From assembly GCA_028688225.1 (NCBI GenBank), contig JAQTYQ010000001.1, positions 241,664-305,663 of the forward strand: a stretch of DNA of 64,000 nucleotides, in the 5' to 3' direction. This DNA is from Opitutaceae bacterium. GTDB lineage: Bacteria; Verrucomicrobiota; Verrucomicrobiia; Opitutales; Opitutaceae. The translations under genes and the position numbers were made by a program. Shown piece after piece: positions 11,671 to 20,216 of the stretch (position 1 is the first letter of the stretch; each line of letters starts with the position of its first letter). The notes beneath the pieces are model-generated. The model worked only from the letters and a program-made list of their open reading frames with translations, did no database searches and was not told the DNA's origin.

Positions 11671-11701
11671 AAAAAAGATGACGCGGCCCTCCGGCCGCGT
11701 C
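11671..11701 (-). terminator. Rho-independent terminator after the peroxiredoxin gene
   Basis: On the minus strand a GC-rich hairpin (GACGCGGCC / GGCCGCGTC, 11680-11701) is followed by ATCTTTTTT. A second hairpin, GGCCGACG / CGTCGGCC, lies just upstream at about 11708-11727. The position fits termination of the peroxiredoxin transcript, only a few bases before the acnA start codon at 11667. Confidence 0.75.
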
Positions 11702-11738
11702 GCTCCGGCCGACGAGGGCGTCGGCCCTCCAAAAATCG

Positions 11739-12212
11739 CTATTTCTTCAGCGCCGCCTGCACCGCGGCGAAATTCGGCAGGTCCTTCGGGGTGGGCGTCT
11801 GCTCGGCGTACTTGATCACCCCATCCCTGCCGACGACGAATGCCGCCCGTGCGGACGTGTCACCCACGCCGGCGAGGTTCGGAAACACGACCTGGTAGGC
11901 CTTGGTGACGGTCTTGTTGAGGTCGGAGAGCAGCGTGACCTTGATGCTGTTCTGCTTCGCCCAGGCTTCCTGCGCGAACGGGCTGTCCACGCTGATGCCG
12001 TACACCTCGGCCTCGAGTCCGGCATACTGGCCGAGGCCGGCGGTGATGTCGCACATCTCCTGCGTGCAGACGCCGGTGAAGGCGAGCGGGAAGAAGAGCA
12101 GCACGGTCTGCTTCTTGCCGAGGTTGTCGCCGAGCTTGACGTCCTTGAGGCCGTCGGCGGTCTTGGTTTTCAGGGTAAAGTCGGGAGCCTTGGATCCAAC
12201 GGAGAGAGGCAT
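11739..12212 (-). CDS. Peroxiredoxin (AhpC/TSA superfamily)
   Basis: 157 residues, cytoplasmic thiol peroxidase reducing H2O2 or organic peroxides. The peroxidatic cysteine lies in [14 protein letters not shown] at about residue 50, with a second Cys four residues later. APDFTL near the N-terminus and [15 protein letters not shown] complete the thioredoxin-fold pattern. The length fits one-domain bacterial AhpE/BCP-like forms. A Rho-independent terminator follows it. It is divergent from tyrS across 345 bp that include a large perfect palindrome. Confidence 0.92.
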   Translation of the reverse strand: MPLSVGSKAPDFTLKTKTADGLKDVKLGDNLGKKQTVLLFFPLAFTGVCTQEMCDITAGLGQYAGLEAEVYGISVDSPFAQEAWAKQNSIKVTLLSDLNKTVTKAYQVVFPNLAGVGDTSARAAFVVGRDGVIKYAEQTPTPKDLPNFAAVQAALKK

Positions 12213-12557
12213 GGGAATCGTGGTTGCGGGTTGAAGACTGGGCGACGGACTGCCGCCATGATGAAGGGGAGGACCTTACGGCAGCGGCGGCGGGCGAGAC
12301 AAACCGTTTTTCCCGTTATAAGAACGGGTTCTGCCGGATGGCCCGCGGGCATTAATCCGCCTTCGCCCGGGGCGCAGGCCGGCAGCCACGGGCCGGACCT
12401 GAACCTTAAGCCGCTGCCGCCAGATTGATGATCCGATCGGATCATCAATCTGGCGGCAGTAGATGCCTGATCTTCATTTCTCGGTCCGGCAAGCGGCGCG
12501 GCCCAAAGATTCCCCTTGTCCGCCCTTCCCTCCGCCGCGATAACCTGCCCGTTCACC
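12213..12557. other. Intergenic region between divergent peroxiredoxin and tyrS genes
   Basis: 345 bp with no convincing gene. It contains a small hairpin CCCGTT-ATAAG-AACGGG near 12314-12332 and the 46-bp perfect palindrome at 12414-12459. Both promoters must lie here, but I see no clear -35/-10 pair. Confidence 0.6.
12414..12459. repeat. Perfect 46-bp palindrome with no loop
   Basis: Each arm is 23 bp and pairs without mismatch about the centre 12436/12437; the core reads TGATCCGATCGGATCA. The site lies about 100 bp upstream of the tyrS start codon and 200 bp from the peroxiredoxin start. A closely related core, TGATCCGACCGGATCA, occurs at 55957-55994. It could be a bidirectional hairpin, an operator or a mobile repeat. 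Confidence 0.7.
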
Positions 12558-13838
<1,281 letters not shown>

Positions 13839-13841
13839 AAA

Positions 13842-13998
13842 CCGCGGATTTCACGGATGGCCGCGGATAAATTTTCTGATCATCCGCTCCTCTCCGTATA
13901 ATCCGTGGTCAAATGTCTTCCTTCGTGATCTTCGTGCCCTTCGTGGTTGATTAATAGAAGATCTCCTCGCCGAGGGCAGCTTCGGTCGGGAGCCAAAG
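13842..13998. repeat. Direct repeat, left copy: word-repeat block plus opcA 3' remnant
   Basis: This stretch aligns with 14590-14740: AACCGCGGATTTCAC, ATCATCCGC/GTCATCCGC, CCCTTCGTGGT and then the last codons of opcA. At 13951-13998 the minus strand encodes LPTEAALGEEIFY and a stop, against LATEAALGEAIFY at the real opcA C-terminus. The copy has diverged by perhaps 15-20 percent. Together with the right copy it brackets the toxin-antitoxin genes. Confidence 0.7.
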
Positions 13999-14052
13999 TG
14001 GATGACCTGGTTGAACCTTGCCAAGATGCGCCGCGCCGGTAGCTTTCAAGCC

Positions 14053-14259
14053 ATGACCCGGGTCGTCGAGGCGGTTTATGAAAAGGGGATGCTTAAGCTC
14101 CTGACGCCCTTGCCTCTGCCGGAGAAATCCCACGTCACTGTTACCATCCAGACCAGCGATGACGCCGAGCGATCAATCTGGCTGAGGATCTGCGAGGATA
14201 AGCTCGCCCAGGCGTGGGATAGCTCAGACGACGTGTTCAATGAGCTTCTCCAGAAATGA
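14053..14259 (+). CDS. Antitoxin of the AF2212/DUF104 type
   Basis: 68 residues from the ATG at 14053. The N-terminal half (RVVEAVYEKGMLKLLTPLPLPEKSHVTVTI) matches the AF2212-like antitoxin pattern: a beta-hairpin with a Y-E-G-LK-L-PL-L motif. The C-terminal helix would mask the toxin. The stop lies 20 bp inside the next gene, a typical coupled antitoxin-toxin order. The pair sits between two duplicated segments of the tyrS-opcA intergenic region. Confidence 0.8.
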   Translation: MTRVVEAVYEKGMLKLLTPLPLPEKSHVTVTIQTSDDAERSIWLRICEDKLAQAWDSSDDVFNELLQK

Positions 14260-14557
14260 GGTCGTGCTGCTGCCGATCCCGTTTACCGACCTGAGCAGTC
14301 GGAAGGTGCGTCCAGCCGTGGTCATCGGCCATAGTGCACACCCCGGCGATTTGTTTGTCGCTCCGATCTCTTCCCAATTGCAGAATATCACGGTTCCGTT
14401 GCGGGACTGGCGGATGGCGGGATTGAACGTACCGTGCGGAATCAAATCGCAGCTCGCCACCGTTGAAGACCGGCTCGTCGTGAAATCTGTCGGCAAGCTA
14501 TCCGTCCGTGACCAAACGGATCTCGATCAGGCGTTGCGGGACTGGCTGAAGCTCTAA
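14240..14557 (+). CDS. PemK/MazF-type toxin (endoribonuclease family)
   Basis: 105 residues. It starts with the MazF/PemK fold pattern EVVLLPIPFTDLSSRKVRPAVVIGH, then FVAPISSQLQ and a central GIKSQLATVEDRLVV. RPAVV with the preceding acidic/Ser residues is the conserved core of this family, whose members cleave mRNA at short sites and are held inactive by the co-expressed antitoxin. It overlaps the antitoxin gene by 20 bp. Confidence 0.85.
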   Translation: MSFSRNEVVLLPIPFTDLSSRKVRPAVVIGHSAHPGDLFVAPISSQLQNITVPLRDWRMAGLNVPCGIKSQLATVEDRLVVKSVGKLSVRDQTDLDQALRDWLKL

Positions 14558-14589
14558 AAAACGGCGCGCCTTTCGTAGGGAAGGGATTA

Positions 14590-14740
14590 ACCGCGGATTT
14601 CACTGATACTCGCGAAAAATTTCCTGGTCATCCGCGCCTATCCGCGCCATCCGCGGTCGAATTTATCGCTTCGGGCCCTTCGTGGTGGCTCAGTAGAAGA
14701 TCGCTTCGCCGAGGGCGGCCTCGGTCGCGAGCAGACCGGT
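14590..14740. repeat. Direct repeat, right copy: word-repeat block and genuine opcA 3' end
   Basis: Partner of 13842-13998. The block from AACCGCGGATTTCAC (14590) through CCCTTCGTGGTGG is noncoding and then runs into the opcA stop (14690) and last codons. This is the copy joined to the intact gene, so it is the likely ancestral one. Confidence 0.7.
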
Positions 14741-15679
14741 GGTCATGGGCAGCATCTGTCGGCTCCCGCCAAGGGTGCTCTCGAAATAGGCGTTGCCGTG
14801 GGCGAAGTCGGCACGCCACAGAAAATAGCGTCCGTCGTCGTAGGCAAAATTCACCTCGATCGAGGAGGTTGCGCCCGGGCCCACCGGCTTGATCTGATAG
14901 GATGGCGCGCCCCGGACCGGCATGCCGCACGCCTCCAGCCGCACGCGGGCCCAGTCGAGCAGCACGCGCCCCTCGGCCGCGTGCCCCCCGTCATGGGCCA
15001 CCGTGACCGCCTGCAGGCCGCGGGCAATCGTGTCCGGCGCGTAGGCGCTGAGAAACTGGCCGACCGACTGCCGCACCGGCAGCAGCCGCGCCTGCACCAG
15101 GTCGCGGAAACCGTCCGGCCGCGGCCAGGCATACGTCCGCGCCTCCGGTGTCGAAACGGCCGTGTCCAGCAGGAAGCGGTCGGCATGGCGCAGCAGCCAC
15201 TGGTAGGTGGCGATCTTGCTCACCTGCGACATGCGGTGGACCCAGTAGTAGATGGGCAGATCGGCCTCGACGATGATCGAGACCTGGTCCTCGAGAAAAT
15301 CACGGCGTTCCTGCGGATAACTGAGCATCACCGCCTCGATGCAGCTCATCTCCCGGCGCGAGCTGCCGATGAAGCACTCGCTGTAGATCTTCGCCCGCAG
15401 GGCGAGGTTCGCGCCACCCTCCGCCCGCGGACAGAGGACGAGGATGCGCGCCGGGTAGCGCTGGGTGAAGCGGAGCGCCGCGGCGAACTGCGCCAGGCCG
15501 TCGTCGGGCGTGGTCGGCAGTCCGAGGTGCAGCACGAGGTTCATCTGCGACGCGCGAAACTCCGACGGCGCGACGGCGCCGTCCGCCGGGCTGCCGTCCC
15601 AGAGCCGCGCGAGGCTCGGCGCGATGCCGCCCACCGGCACCTCCATTCCTGGCAGGGCATGGAAAACGTCGTCACTCAT
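14690..15679 (-). CDS. opcA: Glucose-6-phosphate dehydrogenase assembly protein OpcA
   Basis: 329 residues from the ATG at 15679; MSDDVFHALPGMEVPVGGI fits the expected N-terminus better than upstream codons made of A-rich repeat DNA. OpcA-like features are RASQMNLVLHL, ARILVLCPRAEG and SIIVEADLPIYYWVHRM. OpcA is needed for assembly and redox control of G6PDH in cyanobacteria and actinobacteria. It lies about 150 bp downstream of zwf on the same strand, supporting this role. The leader contains word-type repeats (15684-15812). The last codons are duplicated at 13951-13998. Confidence 0.88.
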   Translation of the reverse strand: MSDDVFHALPGMEVPVGGIAPSLARLWDGSPADGAVAPSEFRASQMNLVLHLGLPTTPDDGLAQFAAALRFTQRYPARILVLCPRAEGGANLALRAKIYSECFIGSSRREMSCIEAVMLSYPQERRDFLEDQVSIIVEADLPIYYWVHRMSQVSKIATYQWLLRHADRFLLDTAVSTPEARTYAWPRPDGFRDLVQARLLPVRQSVGQFLSAYAPDTIARGLQAVTVAHDGGHAAEGRVLLDWARVRLEACGMPVRGAPSYQIKPVGPGATSSIEVNFAYDDGRYFLWRADFAHGNAYFESTLGGSRQMLPMTTGLLATEAALGEAIFY

Positions 15680-15683
15680 CGGT

Positions 15684-15812
15684 TCAAAAACTCCAAACAC
15701 CAAAGCTCCAAATCCCAAAGCAAGCGCGAACCCCGTGTCGGGAAAGAGCATTCATGTTCATCGAGTTGAGCATCCACGATCTTTGGCGTTTGGGATTTGA
15801 CCTTTGGGAATT
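15684..15812. repeat. Word-type repeats between zwf and opcA
   Basis: On the plus strand CTCCAAACACCAAAG and CTCCAAATCCCAAAG lie at 15690-15719, and CTTTGGCGTTTGGGATTTG-like words in the opposite sense lie at 15780-15808. Together they form an imperfect long inverted repeat. The left block directly precedes the opcA start codon on the minus strand. Confidence 0.55.
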
Positions 15813-15829
15813 CCGCGCTGCAGGCGCGG

Positions 15830-17368
15830 CTATGGTTTTCGCCATTCGTGTCCCCGCGGGGCGACCAGCGCCTCCGCGGCCTTGGGGCCCCATGAACCGG
15901 CGGGATAGGCGTCCAGTCCCTCGCGCTGCCGCTCCTGCCAGTGTTCAAGGACCGGCGTGATGAGCCTCCAGGATGCCTCGGTCTCGTCGCCGCGGATGAA
16001 GAGCGTGCCGTCGCCGATCATGGCGTCGAGCACGAGGCGCTCGTAAGCCTCGGGCGTGTTGGAACCGAAGGTGGTGGCGTAGCGAAAGTGCATCTTCACC
16101 GGCTGGGTGCGCGTCTCGAGGCCGGGGATCTTGGCGTTGAGCAGCACGGTGCTGCCTTCGTCCGGCTGGATCTGGAACGCGAGGGTGTTGGCCGCGAGGT
16201 TGTACTGCTCGGCGCCGGCGAAGAGCGTGCCGGGCGGGCACTTGAACTGGATGGCGATCTCGGTGACGCGGCGGGCCATGCGTTTGCCGGAGCGCAGGTA
16301 GAATGGCACGCCTTCCCAGCGCCAGTTGTTGATGGCGATGCGCAGCGCCGCGAAGGTTTCGGTGGCCGACCGCGGGCTGATGCCCGCCTCTTCCAGATAG
16401 CCCGGCACCGGCTGGCCGCCGGCGAGCCCGGCCGCATACTGCGCCCGGGCCACGTCGCCTCCGTCCCCGGGAGCCAGCGGCTGGATGGCCTTGAGGAGTT
16501 TCACCTTTTCGTCGCGGATGGCTTCGGGATCGAGCGACACCGGCGGCTCCATCGCGGTCAGCGCGAGGAGCTGCATCGTGTGGTTCTGGATCATGTCGCG
16601 CAGGCAGCCGCTCTGCTCGTAGTAGCCGCCCCGCGTGCCGACGCCGACCTCCTCGGCCACGGTGATCTGCACGCATTCGACGTAATTGCGATTCCACAGC
16701 GGCTCGAAAATCGCGTTGGCAAAGCGCTGGACGAGCAGGTCCTGCACCGTCTCCTTGCCGAGATAGTGGTCGATGCGGAAGACCTGCGATTCCTGAAACA
16801 CGCCGGCGATCACCCGGTTGAGCTCGCGGGCCGAGGCGAGGTCGCGGCCAAAGGGTTTTTCGATGATGACCTTCGACTGGATCGGTGTGCCGAGATGACG
16901 CGAGGCCAGGCCGGCGGCGCCCAGATTCTCGATGATGGGCCGGAAAACCGACGGCGGCGTGGAGACGTAGAACAGCGACTGCAGCTCCCGGCCCGCCTGC
17001 GTTTCCAGTTTCTGGATCAAGGCATGCAGGCGGTCGTAGGCGGCGCGTTCTTCGTAACCGCCGGCGAGATAAAACGTGTTGCGCGCGACCCGGCTCCAGA
17101 CCTCGGGCTGGAGGTCGCGGCGCGAGAATTCCCGGATGGCCGCCCCGGCATGGCCGCGGAATTCCTCGTCGGGCACCGGCTTGCGGCCGAAGCCGATGAG
17201 GTAGAAATCGGGCGGCAGCAGGTTGTCGTGGCTGAGATTGTAGATGGCGGGGATGAGCTTGCGGGCGGTGAGGTCGCCGGAGGCGCCGAAGATGACGATG
17301 ACCGTCGGCGGCGCGCCGCGGTGCTTGCTCAATCCCTGCAGAAAGGGATGACGCTGAGGATCAGGCAT
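15830..17368 (-). CDS. zwf: Glucose-6-phosphate 1-dehydrogenase
   Basis: 512 residues from the ATG at 17368 (MPDPQRHPF). First enzyme of the oxidative pentose phosphate pathway, yielding NADPH. The Rossmann motif is IFGASGDLTARKLIPA, the signature active site is FRIDHYLGKE, and the substrate-binding lysine lies in KVIIEKPFGRD. Other family blocks are IQNHTMQLLALTAMEPP and PFYLRSGKRM. It is transcribed with opcA. The leader between zwf and yraN is rich in CATCC/ACC-type repeated words. Confidence 0.97.
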   Translation of the reverse strand: MPDPQRHPFLQGLSKHRGAPPTVIVIFGASGDLTARKLIPAIYNLSHDNLLPPDFYLIGFGRKPVPDEEFRGHAGAAIREFSRRDLQPEVWSRVARNTFYLAGGYEERAAYDRLHALIQKLETQAGRELQSLFYVSTPPSVFRPIIENLGAAGLASRHLGTPIQSKVIIEKPFGRDLASARELNRVIAGVFQESQVFRIDHYLGKETVQDLLVQRFANAIFEPLWNRNYVECVQITVAEEVGVGTRGGYYEQSGCLRDMIQNHTMQLLALTAMEPPVSLDPEAIRDEKVKLLKAIQPLAPGDGGDVARAQYAAGLAGGQPVPGYLEEAGISPRSATETFAALRIAINNWRWEGVPFYLRSGKRMARRVTEIAIQFKCPPGTLFAGAEQYNLAANTLAFQIQPDEGSTVLLNAKIPGLETRTQPVKMHFRYATTFGSNTPEAYERLVLDAMIGDGTLFIRGDETEASWRLITPVLEHWQERQREGLDAYPAGSWGPKAAEALVAPRGHEWRKP

Positions 17369-17454
17369 GGATGGAGGATGGTTGTCGGGTGAAAGGCGAA
17401 GGCTGGCAAGTGGATGGAAAGGATGAGGTTTGTCGAGCCGGAGGCCGACAAACC

Positions 17455-17898
17455 TTATCGCAGGACGTGGTATCCCTTGGGAAACAGCGGCACGTTTTGG
17501 AAGTGCAGCACCTGCGGCGGGGTCCTGGTGCTGGTGACGATTTCCGCCACATCGAACCGGAACGTACGCGGGCGGGACCGGAGTTGCGTCAGGTACGCAT
17601 GGATCGCGCGGCGCAGCACCTTTTTCTTGCGCCGGTCGACGGCGAAATAGCCGGGGACCAGCGCGGTGGCGGGGCGCGATTTCACCTCCACGAACACGAG
17701 CACCTCGCCGTCGCGACACACGAGGTCGATCTCCTCGCGCTGGTCGCGCGGGTTGCGCCAGTTGCGGGCGATGATCGCGTAGCCCCGGCGCCCGCGGAAA
17801 AACTCGGCCGCGAGCCGCTCGCCCTCAACCCCGCGCTCCCCGGCGGGGGTGGACGGGTTTTTTCCACCGTGGAAAATTCGTTTCAACCAGGCCAGCAT
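17455..17898 (-). CDS. yraN: UPF0102/YraN family putative endonuclease
   Basis: 147 residues from the ATG at 17898. After an N-terminal basic stretch (MLAWLKRIFHGGKN) comes the family core GVEGERLAAEFFRGRRGYAIIARNWRNPRDQREEIDLVCRDGEVLVFVEVKSR. The E-IDLV-D-VFVEVKSR series is the restriction-endonuclease-like active site (Glu, Asp, Glu-x-Lys). The cellular role is unproven. It lies immediately upstream of zwf on the same strand and is divergent from the PilB-like gene. Confidence 0.88.
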   Translation of the reverse strand: MLAWLKRIFHGGKNPSTPAGERGVEGERLAAEFFRGRRGYAIIARNWRNPRDQREEIDLVCRDGEVLVFVEVKSRPATALVPGYFAVDRRKKKVLRRAIHAYLTQLRSRPRTFRFDVAEIVTSTRTPPQVLHFQNVPLFPKGYHVLR

Positions 17899-18020
17899 GC
17901 GAACGCCCCGGTCTGACGAAGTCCGGCCGGATCGGCGATCTTTCTCATTGCGGGGCACCGCGGGCCGTGGCAATTCCAGAATAAGCCAGTCCCGCGCTGC
18001 GGTTACCCGCATCCCTCTTC

Positions 18021-20207
18021 ATGCCCTCCTCCACCCTTTCCGGCCAACTGCGCCGCTCCCTCCTGCTCAAGATCCTCTCCAAACCGGCGCCCAGCCGTGA
18101 GGATCTCAGCTCGGTCATCGAGTTGACCGCCACCAAAGTCGTCGAACAGCTGCAATGCCAGTCCATGACCTTCTATCTGGTCGAGGGCGAACAGATCTCG
18201 TTCCGGCACGTCTATTATTCCCCCACGCTGTGGGGCAACGACAAGGCCAAGGAGGCGCAGTTCAAGCAGACCGCCGAGAAGCTGCTGCAGATGAAGCTCG
18301 CCAAGGGCACCGGCAACGTCGGCAAGGTCATCGAGACCGGGCAGCCGCTCTTCTTCACCAGCAAGGGTCCCGACGCCGCCACGCTCAAGAACATGAACAC
18401 GGGCTTCGAGGTCCACTCGATGCTCACCGTGCCGCTGAAGACCAACATCGTCATCGGGGCCATCCAGCTGCTCAACAAGGAGATTCATGCCGGCACCAGC
18501 GGGCAGTTCGAGCAGAAGGACCTGCCCATCCTGCAGGAACTGGCCGAGTACTCCGCCACGCTCATCCAGCGCATGCTCGATCCCAAGTTCCAGCTCAGCG
18601 CGGAGGACACCGCCAAGTTCGTGGCCAAGTTCACCGACCTGCCGCTGGTGACCAAGATCGAGGACCTGGACGTCGATGAAAAGCTCGTCGAGGTCACCGG
18701 GGACGCGATCATCCGGCGCGAGGGTATCTTCCCGGTCAAGAAGACCGGCACCAACACGGTTTCGGTGCTCATGGCCAACCCGCTGGACTATGCGAAGCGC
18801 GAGGCGTTCCAGCAGGCCAGCGAGATGACCATCGACGAGGTGCGCGTCGCCCCGGCCACGCTCATCGAGCAACTGGTCAAGAAATATTTCAAGGAGCAGG
18901 CCAAGGGCGGGCCGGCCGTGGGCGGCGAGGGCGACGCCGACATCACCGAGGTCGCCGAACTCATCGGCACCGCCTACTCGCCCACCGGCGGCGAGATGAA
19001 GGCCGAGGAATTGGAGAGCGAAGACTCCGCTCCCATCATCCAGCTCGCCAATCGCGTCATCGAGGACGCCTACATCTCCGGCGCCTCCGACATCCACGTC
19101 GAACCGCTGGAAAAGGAGCTGCTCATCCGGTACCGCATCGACGGCCTTTGCCAGGAAAAACTCCGCCTGCCGAGGCAGGTGACCAATGCGCTCGTCACCC
19201 GCCTCAAGATCATGTGCAACCTCGACATCGCCGAGCGCCGGCTGCCGCAGGACGGGCGCATCGTCTTCAAGAAATTCACCAAGAAAAACATCGACATCGA
19301 CCTGCGCGTCGCCACCGGCCCGATGAACTTCGGCGAGAAGGTGGTCATGCGTATCCTCGACAAGCAGAAGAGCACCCTGCCCCTGACCGCCCTGGGCTTT
19401 TCCGAGGAAAACATCGGAAAATACCGCGAGTGCATCCGCCAGCCGTACGGCATGATCCTGCATTGCGGCCCCACCGGCTCGGGCAAGTCGATGACGCTCT
19501 ATTCCGCGCTCTCCGAGGTCAACACGCCCGACGTCAACATCCAGACGGCCGAGGACCCGATCGAGTACACGCTGGTCGGCATCAACCAGATGCAGATGAA
19601 CCGCCAGATCGGCCTCACCTTCGCCCGGGCGCTCCGCTGCTATCTGCGCATGGACCCCGACGTGATCCTGGTCGGTGAAATCCGCGACCAGGAAACCGCC
19701 GAGATCGCCATCGAGGCCGCGCTCACCGGCCACCTGCTGCTCTCGACCCTCCACACCAACGATGCTCCGTCGACCATCGCCCGTTTCAGCGAAATGGGCG
19801 TCGAGGTGTTCAACATTTCCGCCTCGCTCGTCTGCGTCTGCGCCCAGCGCCTGCTGCGCCGGGTGTGCAAGAACTGCAAGCAGCCCTACGAGCCGAAGGA
19901 CCGGGAGAAAGAGCTGCTGGAGAAGGCCCTCGGCTGGAGCGGCCAGGTCTTCCGGGCCAACCCGCACGGCTGCCACCTCTGCGGCGGCAACGGCTACAAG
20001 GGCCGCGTCGGCATCCACGAGTTGATGATCAACAACGAGGAGCTGACGGAGGCGATCAACAAGGAGGTCGAGACGGCCGAGCTCAAGCGGATCGCCATGC
20101 GCAGCGGCATGAAAACCCTTCACCAGGATTCGATGCTCAAGGTCAAGGTGGGGCTCACCACCATGGAGGACGCGCTGGCCAACGTGCCGCCCGACCTCAT
20201 CGCCTGA
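18021..20207 (+). CDS. GAF-domain-fused PilB/GspE-type secretion ATPase
   Basis: 728 residues. Residues about 25-190 form a GAF domain ([17 protein letters not shown]..., [33 protein letters not shown]), an unusual N-terminus for this family. A T2SSE-N/MshEN-like domain follows (about 205-290), then the ATPase with Walker A GPTGSGKS near residue 483, Asp box [23 protein letters not shown] and His box [13 protein letters not shown] zinc site CKNC...CHLC (about 615-655) is intact. It should power type IV pilus or type II secretion assembly. No other pilus genes are nearby. The GAF domain may gate the motor by a small ligand (inference). Confidence 0.92.
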   Translation: MPSSTLSGQLRRSLLLKILSKPAPSREDLSSVIELTATKVVEQLQCQSMTFYLVEGEQISFRHVYYSPTLWGNDKAKEAQFKQTAEKLLQMKLAKGTGNVGKVIETGQPLFFTSKGPDAATLKNMNTGFEVHSMLTVPLKTNIVIGAIQLLNKEIHAGTSGQFEQKDLPILQELAEYSATLIQRMLDPKFQLSAEDTAKFVAKFTDLPLVTKIEDLDVDEKLVEVTGDAIIRREGIFPVKKTGTNTVSVLMANPLDYAKREAFQQASEMTIDEVRVAPATLIEQLVKKYFKEQAKGGPAVGGEGDADITEVAELIGTAYSPTGGEMKAEELESEDSAPIIQLANRVIEDAYISGASDIHVEPLEKELLIRYRIDGLCQEKLRLPRQVTNALVTRLKIMCNLDIAERRLPQDGRIVFKKFTKKNIDIDLRVATGPMNFGEKVVMRILDKQKSTLPLTALGFSEENIGKYRECIRQPYGMILHCGPTGSGKSMTLYSALSEVNTPDVNIQTAEDPIEYTLVGINQMQMNRQIGLTFARALRCYLRMDPDVILVGEIRDQETAEIAIEAALTGHLLLSTLHTNDAPSTIARFSEMGVEVFNISASLVCVCAQRLLRRVCKNCKQPYEPKDREKELLEKALGWSGQVFRANPHGCHLCGGNGYKGRVGIHELMINNEELTEAINKEVETAELKRIAMRSGMKTLHQDSMLKVKVGLTTMEDALANVPPDLIA

Positions 20208-20216
20208 GGCCGCGCA

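Noticed and set aside
13842-14740. Word-repeat blocks considered as a degenerate CRISPR array
   Set aside because: Units are 7-12 nt, imperfect and often inverted, with no regular spacers of 25-40 nt and no cas genes nearby.
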